Shown here: piece by piece, positions 58,358-64,000 of the stretch | Position numbering within the stretch: position 1 is the first letter of the stretch | Layout of the letters: the number at the start of each line of letters is the position of its first letter | From: Sphingobium lignivorans | GTDB taxonomy: Bacteria; Pseudomonadota; Alphaproteobacteria; Sphingomonadales; Sphingomonadaceae | DNA length: 64,000 bases | NCBI RefSeq assembly: GCF_014203955.1 | Contig: NZ_JACHKA010000001.1 | Location: 2,945,001-3,009,000 of the forward strand | Direction: 5' to 3' | Notes under the pieces: model-generated | Told to the model about the DNA's origin: nothing | Seen by the model: only the letters and a program-made list of their open reading frames with translations | Database searches by the model: none | Translations under genes and position numbers: made by a program

Positions 58358-61111
58358 TCAGAGCTGGGCGCGGATGCCCAGGCTGATGCGGCTTCCCGAC
58401 AATTCATAAGTGGTCGGGAAAGACGGATCCATCGTGTAGCCGGTGGTCTTGGCATTGCCGACGTTGATGCCCTGCACCTCGACGCGGACATTGCGGGTCA
58501 ACTGATAGCTCGCCGCAAAGTCGAACTGGCCATAGGCATCGCGATAGACCGGATACATGTTCCGCTCGATCCGCTCCACATATTTGCCCCTGCGATTGTA
58601 GGACAGGCGCAGCGAGAGCGGGCCTTTGTCGTAGAAGACCGTCGCGTTGTAGGCGTTGTCGGACAGGCCGATCGGCGAGGTCGGGATGTCGAGGCTCGAC
58701 TCGCCGGTCAGCGAACTGTCGAGGAACGTGGCATTGGCGTTGATGCCGAAGCCGTCCGCCCATTCGGCAAACATGCCGAAGGGGATCACCGCGTTGAGCT
58801 CGACGCCGCTGACCTTGTAGGAGCCTTCGGCATTGACCGGCTGATAGACGTCGAAGTCATAGACGCCGTTCACCGTGCCATTGGCATTGTAAACCGTCAC
58901 GTCGGGCACGACGCCGGTCAGCTGGCTCTGGACCACCCCCTTGATCTTCTTCCAGAAGTAGGACGCGGAGAGGATGCCGCCACGGCCGAGATACTTCTCG
59001 ACGCCCACTTCCCACTGATCGGCATAAGTGGGCTTCAGGCCGGGATTGCCATCGGTGTATCGGAAGCTGCTGTAGCTCGCCGTGCGCTTGTAGGCGAGAT
59101 CGGTCAGCGCCGGGCGGATCAGCGTCTGCGAGGCGGCGGCGCGCAGGAGCAGGCTTTCGGTCAGCTCGGCATGGGCATTGAACGAGGGCAGGAACTTCTC
59201 GTAGCGACCTTCGCTCGACACCGGCGTCGGCGTAAGCCCGGTCGTGCCGTCCGGGTTCTGGACCTGGTGGAAGCCTTCGGAATGGATGGTGGTGCGCAGA
59301 TAACGGCCGCCGAGATTGACGAACACGGGCACCGCAATGTCGAACTGGAAATCGGCCATCGCATAGCCGGCGATCGTCTCTTCCTTCACCTTGGCATAAT
59401 TGGCATCGGCGAACGGCGTCACGAAACCGGCGGGGCGGAAGAAGTCGCGCGCATAGTCGTTGGAGATCTGGGCCCAGCTGAGATCGCGGGCCTGGTAGGC
59501 CTTGCCGCCAACGATGTCCGTCACATCGGTGAGCGGGCTGGCACCCAGCGTGCGCGTGTTGACATAAGCGGTGCTGCCGCGCGTCGGACCCTGGATCTTC
59601 TCCTCGCCATATTGGCGTTCGTTGCTCTTGTTGGTGTAGCGGCCACCGAAGTTGAGGCGCTTGAGGATCGAGGATGCAAAGCCATAGCTCACATCGACCT
59701 GCGCGGCGTATTTGTCGTCCTTGATCTGCTCGCGGGTCGTTTCATAAGCCTCGAACAGATAAGCATCTGGCGCATTGTACATGTCGATCGTGCGCGGGTT
59801 GCTGCTGGGGATCGTCTCGCCGCCATTCTCGGTGTAGCGGCTGCGCGAGGGCGCATAGGCGACATGCTTGAGATTGGCGTAATCGAGCGTCTTCTCCGCG
59901 CCCGAATAGCCGCCCAGCGCATTGATCGTCCAATTGCCGGTTTCCCAGTTCAGCTCGCCGCCGAACTGTCGATAGTCGGTCTCGTTGATATATTCCTTGC
60001 TCAGAAATTCATGCTGGGTGTTGGTGTAGGACACGTCGCGCAGCACGATGATGCCGGCGTCGGACAAGGTCTTGTCGTCATAGGCATGGATGGTTTCCAG
60101 CGTTGAGTTGCTCGAAGCCGAATAGGCAGCCGCGTCATATTCGTCCTCGGTCGTGTCGTAGGAGCCGACGAACGCATCGAAAGCGAGGCTGAAACTGCTG
60201 CTGGGCTTGTACTGGATCGAGCCTGACAGGCCGAGGCGGTCCTGATCGTTCTGATAGACGCGGTCGCCAACCTTATCGAGGAAGACGATCTTGTTCTTCA
60301 TCGCGTCCGTGAATGTCACGCCGGCGTCACGCTGCAGCACGGCGATCGCCTGATTGCGGTAGGTCGTCCCCGCACGGTCGGTCCAGCGGGCGATCGGACG
60401 GAAATTGATGCCGGAGTTGGAATCGGTCCGGTTGGTGCGCTGCTGCTTGGCGACCGACACGAGCACGCCGAAATCGCCGAAAGTGTTGCTGGCGAGGACA
60501 GAGAAACTCGGATCGATCTTCTCGGAAATCGAATTATACGCGCCCTCGGCGCTGCCGACGAGGCGCAGGCCGGGGTTGTCGAACGGGCGCGCGGTGCGGA
60601 TCGAGACGGACCCTGCGATGCCGCCTTCCTCATCGGCCGCGGTCGGCGACTTCTGGACAGTGACGGACTGGATCAGTTCCGAGGCGAAGATGTCGAACTC
60701 GACATCGCGGCCACCCGAGCCCGAGGCCGTGGCCAGTTTGTTGATGAAGACGAAGGTGAACTCGGTCGGCAGGCCGCGCACGTTGACGCGCGTGCCCAGC
60801 CCCTTGTCACGCTCGATCGTAACGCCCGGTACGCGCTGCAGGGCTTCGGAGAGGTTTTGCTCGGGGAAATCGGCAATGTCGGTCGCGACGATGGAATCGG
60901 AGAATCCCACTGTCACGCGCTTCATGTCGATCGCTTCCTCGATACTGCGACGATAGCCGGAGACGACGATCTCCTCGCCCGCACCGTCCTCGCTCGCCGG
61001 ATCCACCGTCGTGGTCTGCGCCATGCCGGGGGCGGCCGTCAAAGCCGCCAATGCAACGCCGATGAGAAAAGGCGCTGTGCGCACCGAGCGGTTGAATTTG
61101 CTGTTCATCAT
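58358..61111 (-). CDS. TonB-dependent receptor
   Basis: A 917-residue receptor of the Caulobacter-type (TIGR01782-like) group. The signal peptide ends near [25 protein letters not shown] is the N-terminal signature, [20 protein letters not shown] and [18 protein letters not shown] mark the plug, and the barrel ends [14 protein letters not shown] 61111 has AAGGGG upstream; the longer frame is not needed. It precedes the alkaline phosphatase, which suggests uptake of a phosphate ester or of the moiety released by the enzyme. That pairing is inferred. Confidence 0.92.
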   Translation of the reverse strand: MMNSKFNRSVRTAPFLIGVALAALTAAPGMAQTTTVDPASEDGAGEEIVVSGYRRSIEEAIDMKRVTVGFSDSIVATDIADFPEQNLSEALQRVPGVTIERDKGLGTRVNVRGLPTEFTFVFINKLATASGSGGRDVEFDIFASELIQSVTVQKSPTAADEEGGIAGSVSIRTARPFDNPGLRLVGSAEGAYNSISEKIDPSFSVLASNTFGDFGVLVSVAKQQRTNRTDSNSGINFRPIARWTDRAGTTYRNQAIAVLQRDAGVTFTDAMKNKIVFLDKVGDRVYQNDQDRLGLSGSIQYKPSSSFSLAFDAFVGSYDTTEDEYDAAAYSASSNSTLETIHAYDDKTLSDAGIIVLRDVSYTNTQHEFLSKEYINETDYRQFGGELNWETGNWTINALGGYSGAEKTLDYANLKHVAYAPSRSRYTENGGETIPSSNPRTIDMYNAPDAYLFEAYETTREQIKDDKYAAQVDVSYGFASSILKRLNFGGRYTNKSNERQYGEEKIQGPTRGSTAYVNTRTLGASPLTDVTDIVGGKAYQARDLSWAQISNDYARDFFRPAGFVTPFADANYAKVKEETIAGYAMADFQFDIAVPVFVNLGGRYLRTTIHSEGFHQVQNPDGTTGLTPTPVSSEGRYEKFLPSFNAHAELTESLLLRAAASQTLIRPALTDLAYKRTASYSSFRYTDGNPGLKPTYADQWEVGVEKYLGRGGILSASYFWKKIKGVVQSQLTGVVPDVTVYNANGTVNGVYDFDVYQPVNAEGSYKVSGVELNAVIPFGMFAEWADGFGINANATFLDSSLTGESSLDIPTSPIGLSDNAYNATVFYDKGPLSLRLSYNRRGKYVERIERNMYPVYRDAYGQFDFAASYQLTRNVRVEVQGINVGNAKTTGYTMDPSFPTTYELSGSRISLGIRAQL

Positions 61112-61542
61112 TGGACCCCTTTTCAAATATCCCGACGTCGGCTCGCAGCGCCCGATCGCTGGGCGCGCGCCTGGGTTTCCCGATCTCCTGGAGACCGGGA
61201 TTGCGGCGCTTCTTGCGAGCTTGTTCTGTGCAGGCGTAGCCACGGCCTTCCGGCCCCAGCGCGCGCCTACCTCCCCCCACCCGACGGGCGGCGACGCATC
61301 GCAGCCTGTAGCGACGACGAATGGCGCGTTGCCAGTTTCGCCGTCCCGTCCGGTTGGCGGGTGCGATGGAGAAGAGATATTACATGGCTGTGACGGGACG
61401 CGATTTGTCAGCCGCCATGCGGCGTGAAAGCAACGCAGGCCGGAAGGCGCCGATCGAAACGACAGACGACCGCCTCCCCGCTTCAAATCTGTGCGGAAAC
61501 GCGGGATTAAGACGCGCGCGAAAATCTCTACAGCATGGCGGC
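61112..61542. other. Intergenic region between divergent genes
   Basis: About 430 bp between the TonB receptor start (minus) and the EthD-domain gene (plus). I see no Pho-box-like repeats, terminators or small genes I can defend. Open frames here look like extensions without ribosome sites. Confidence 0.4.
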
Positions 61543-62403
61543 ATGGCACTGCAGCGATCGACGACGACAATTCCGGAATCCGGATCGCCGAGCCCGGACC
61601 ACGGTCAAGCCGGCTCCGCCACGCGTCGGCAAGTCATTCGGGCCGGAGCCATGCTGCCCTTCCTCGCAATGGCAGGCACCGTAAGGCCGGCGACAGCCAC
61701 AGCTTCCAAGCTGATGGCGATGATCGCGCGCCCGCCCGAGCTTGGCGAGGAGCAGTTCCGTATCCGCTGGTTCGGCTTCCATGCCGCCCTCGCTCGCAGC
61801 CTGCCGGGCCTGCGGACGCTGATCTACTCGGAGACCCTCGGTGCCGGGGGAGCGGACCAGCCGCAGGCCGCTTATCCGTCGCGGATCGACGGAATGGTGC
61901 AATGCGCTTTCGAGAGCGAGGACGCGCGACTGGCCGCGCTCTCCTCAGAGACTGGCGAGGCGCTGTTCGCATCCGGCGGGCGCATCATGGATCGCGCGGA
62001 GTGGCGCCGGTGGACGGTCCGCGAGAATGTCGTCATCGCGCCGGACCGGGCGGCCGTGGGCATCAAGCGCACCCTGCTGCTCGCGCGCAAGCCCGGCCTT
62101 TCCCGTGCGGATTTCGAGCTTCACTGGCTCGGCCGCCACGCCGAACTCGCGCATGAGGTGCCGGGCCTCAAGGGCGTCGTGTTCAACACGATCCTCGAAG
62201 GGGACGCGGGCAACGGTCCCGGGATCGACGGCATCACCGAGACATGGTGGGCGAGCGGCAGCGATGAGCCGGGCGGCAAGGTGCCCTCGCCGCAGGCAGA
62301 TGCCTGGATGGCCGATGGCGAGCATTTCCTCGATCTGCCCCGGTGCCGCACGATCGTGACCATCGAATATCCCTTCATCCTTCCCGATCAATCAGCGGGC
62401 TAA
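61543..62403 (+). CDS. EthD-domain protein with Tat-type signal
   Basis: About 286 residues. A twin-arginine signal (TRRQVIRAGAMLPFLAMAG) at residues ~27-45 is followed by two EthD-like ferredoxin-fold repeats: MIARPPELGEEQFRIRWFGF near residue 60 and LLARKPGLSRADFELHWLGR near residue 178. EthD-type domains occur in ether degradation and in dimeric dehydratases or isomerases acting on aromatics. The frame is open farther upstream without signals; ATG 61543 puts the Tat motif at a normal distance. It lies 18 bases before the CoA-transferase gene and may be co-transcribed with it. Confidence 0.72.
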   Translation: MALQRSTTTIPESGSPSPDHGQAGSATRRQVIRAGAMLPFLAMAGTVRPATATASKLMAMIARPPELGEEQFRIRWFGFHAALARSLPGLRTLIYSETLGAGGADQPQAAYPSRIDGMVQCAFESEDARLAALSSETGEALFASGGRIMDRAEWRRWTVRENVVIAPDRAAVGIKRTLLLARKPGLSRADFELHWLGRHAELAHEVPGLKGVVFNTILEGDAGNGPGIDGITETWWASGSDEPGGKVPSPQADAWMADGEHFLDLPRCRTIVTIEYPFILPDQSAG

Positions 62404-62421
62404 CCTCACAAGGGCCTCTCC

Positions 62422-63132
62422 ATGGCAAACAAGATCCATCCAGATCCGGCGTCCGCGCTGAGCGGCCTCCTGTTCGGTGGCATGACCATCATGTCCGGCG
62501 GGTTCGGCCTCTCCGGCAACCCGGAAAGCCTGATCCCCGAAATCCGCCGGGCCGGCGTCAAGGACCTCACCGTCATTTCCAACAATGCCGGCGCGGACGG
62601 CTTCGGCCTCTGGATGCTGCTGGAGAGCCGCCAGATCAGGAAGATGATCAGTTCCTATGTCGGCGAGAACAAGCTGTTCGAAGCGCAGTATCTGGCCGGC
62701 GAGCTGGAACTGGAACTCACGCCGCAGGGCACGCTTGCCGAGCGCATCCGCGCCGGGGGCGCCGGCATTCCCGCCTTCTACACGAAGACCGGCGTCGGCA
62801 CGCTGGTCGCGCAGGGCAAGCCGACCGAGTTCTTCGATGGCGAGGAATATGTGCGCGAGACCTGGCTGCGGGCCGATCTCTCGATCATCAAGGCGTGGCG
62901 GGCGGATAGCGCCGGCAATCTGATGTTCCGCAAGACCGCGCGCAACTTCAATCCCAACATGGCCACGGCAGGCCGGGTGACGGTCGCGGAAGTCGAGGAG
63001 ATCGTGCCCGCAGGCACGTTCGATCCGGACTGCATCCACACGCCCGGCATCTATGTGGACCGTATCGTGCTGAGTACGATCAACGAGAAACGCATCGAGA
63101 AGCGCACCACGCGCCCCCGCGAGGTCGCATGA
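62422..63132 (+). CDS. 3-oxoacid CoA-transferase, subunit A
   Basis: A 236-residue family I CoA-transferase alpha subunit (PcaI/ScoA-like). GGMTIMSGGFGLSGNPESLI near residue 18 is the CoA-transferase signature 1, and LTVISNNAGADGFG, YVGENKLFEAQYLAGELELE and TPQGTLAERIRAGGAGIPAF follow in the expected order. It transfers CoA from succinyl-CoA to a 3-oxoacid such as 3-oxoadipate or acetoacetate, together with a beta subunit. The stop overlaps the thiolase start (ATGA), so the beta subunit is not in the usual place between them and must follow the thiolase or lie elsewhere. Confidence 0.9.
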   Translation: MANKIHPDPASALSGLLFGGMTIMSGGFGLSGNPESLIPEIRRAGVKDLTVISNNAGADGFGLWMLLESRQIRKMISSYVGENKLFEAQYLAGELELELTPQGTLAERIRAGGAGIPAFYTKTGVGTLVAQGKPTEFFDGEEYVRETWLRADLSIIKAWRADSAGNLMFRKTARNFNPNMATAGRVTVAEVEEIVPAGTFDPDCIHTPGIYVDRIVLSTINEKRIEKRTTRPREVA

Positions 63133-64000
63133 CCGGGGCCTTCATCTGCGATGCGGCGCGTACCGCCATCGGGCGCCTGGGCGGCGCGCTCGCGCCCGTG
63201 CGGGCGGACGACCTCGCCGCAGCGCCGATCCGTGCCCTGATGACGCGCAACCCGGGTCTCCATCCCGCCGCGATCGGGGAAGTGATCCTCGGCTGCGCCA
63301 ATCAGGCGGGCGAGGACAATCGCAACGTGGCGCGCATGGCGGTGCTGCTCGCGGGACTGCCCATCAGCGTCCCCGGCGTGACGGTCAACCGCCTCTGCGC
63401 AAGCGGCGCCGAAGCCGTGGGTCAGGCGGCCCGCGCGATCGCCACGGGCGAGATCGACATCGCCATCGCCGGAGGCATCGAGAGCATGACTCGCGCGCCG
63501 CTGGTGATGGGCAAGGCCGAACAGGCCTTCGCGCGAACGCAGCAGGTCGAGGACACGACCATTGGCTGGCGCTTCGTCAATCCCGCCATGCAGCGCCTCT
63601 ACGGCACCGCCTCGATGCCCCAGACGGCCGAGAATGTCGCGACCCGTTACGGCATCACCCGCGAAGAGCAGGACGCCTATGCCACGCAGAGCCAGCAACG
63701 CGCCGCCGATGCGCGGGCCCGGGGCTACTTCGCGGCCGAGATCATCCCGGTCACGATCAGCGGCCGCAGAGGCGATATCATCGTGGATACGGATGAGCAT
63801 CCCCGCCCCGGCACCAGCCTTCAGGCACTCGCCGCGCTGCGGCCAGTGGTGCATGCGCAAGGGACGGTGACGGCCGGCAACGCATCGGGCGTGAACGATG
63901 GCGCGGCCGCGCTGATCATCGCATCCGAAGCAGCGGCGGCGCGCCATGACCTGACGCCGCGCGCCCGCATCCTCGGCATGGCGAGCGCGGGCGTGGAGCC
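63129..64000 (+). CDS. Acyl-CoA thiolase, N-terminal part (3-oxoadipyl-CoA thiolase-like)
   Basis: The first ~290 residues of a thiolase; the rest is beyond the window. CDAARTAIGRLGGALAPVRA at the N-terminus, the nucleophile Cys in VTVNRLCASGAEAVGQAARA near residue 90, AGGIESMTRAPLVMGK and VTAGNASGVNDGAAALII near residue 240 are thiolase hallmarks and are close to PcaF/PaaE types. With the CoA-transferase subunit it probably completes the beta-ketoadipate pathway, yielding succinyl-CoA and acetyl-CoA from ring-cleavage products. An acetoacetyl-CoA thiolase is the alternative. Confidence 0.88.
   Translation, partial: MTGAFICDAARTAIGRLGGALAPVRADDLAAAPIRALMTRNPGLHPAAIGEVILGCANQAGEDNRNVARMAVLLAGLPISVPGVTVNRLCASGAEAVGQAARAIATGEIDIAIAGGIESMTRAPLVMGKAEQAFARTQQVEDTTIGWRFVNPAMQRLYGTASMPQTAENVATRYGITREEQDAYATQSQQRAADARARGYFAAEIIPVTISGRRGDIIVDTDEHPRPGTSLQALAALRPVVHAQGTVTAGNASGVNDGAAALIIASEAAAARHDLTPRARILGMASAGVE

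Overview
The window looks like a chromosomal or plasmid segment of a sphingomonad-type alphaproteobacterium (Sphingobium/Novosphingobium-like). The evidence is high GC, five TonB-dependent receptors, many oxidoreductases and MFS carriers next to MarR/IclR/AraC regulators, GTGA/ATGA-coupled operons, and hairpin repeats of a kind I associate with sphingomonads. I see no rRNA, tRNA, CRISPR array or intact insertion sequence.

Layout. (1) 1-9.2 kb: 5' end of a TonB receptor, then regulator/oxidoreductase pairs (SDR<>MarR-epimerase, AraC<>MFS-MipA, epimerase<>MmyB-type XRE), two of them with visible operators. (2) 9.4-16.3 kb: TonB receptor, aromatic-acid-type MFS carrier, MarR regulator and a two-subunit aconitase X. 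(3) 16.5-24.2 kb: minus-strand unit TauD dioxygenase > ThDP enzyme > MFS > TonB receptor, divergent from an IclR regulator with two tandem palindromic operators between them. (4) 24.3-35.3 kb: complete nitrate assimilation locus, nasT-nasS-[leader]-nitrate MFS-porin-[leader]-nirB-nirD-nasA-cobA; both leaders hold hexaloop hairpins followed by an intrinsic terminator, as expected for ANTAR (NasT) antitermination. (5) 35.4-57.0 kb: a 21.4-kb catabolic block bracketed by a 208-bp direct repeat (about 96% identical, the 3' end of an alkaline phosphatase gene). (6) 57-64 kb: the intact alkaline phosphatase, its TonB receptor, an EthD-domain protein, a CoA-transferase subunit and the start of a thiolase.

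The catabolic block is the centre of interest. It encodes a His-linked VAO-family flavoprotein with its own lipoprotein cytochrome c, a DUF3237 protein, six single-domain NTF2/SnoaL-like proteins (one with a signal peptide) plus one double-length one, a TonB receptor, two aldehyde dehydrogenases, an SDR, an aromatic-acid MFS carrier, a GMC oxidoreductase and a carotenoid-oxygenase-family enzyme. The last carries the four iron histidines plus Tyr101 and Lys134 expected of a lignostilbene dioxygenase. One MarR gene lies inside, and five near-identical directional motifs (TAACGANYGTTACNAY) lie upstream of transcription units in this block; I noticed none elsewhere in the window. My inference is a self-contained, MarR-controlled regulon for a lignin-derived biaryl or related phenylpropanoid that passes through a stilbene, acquired or rearranged as a unit by recombination at the phosphatase gene.
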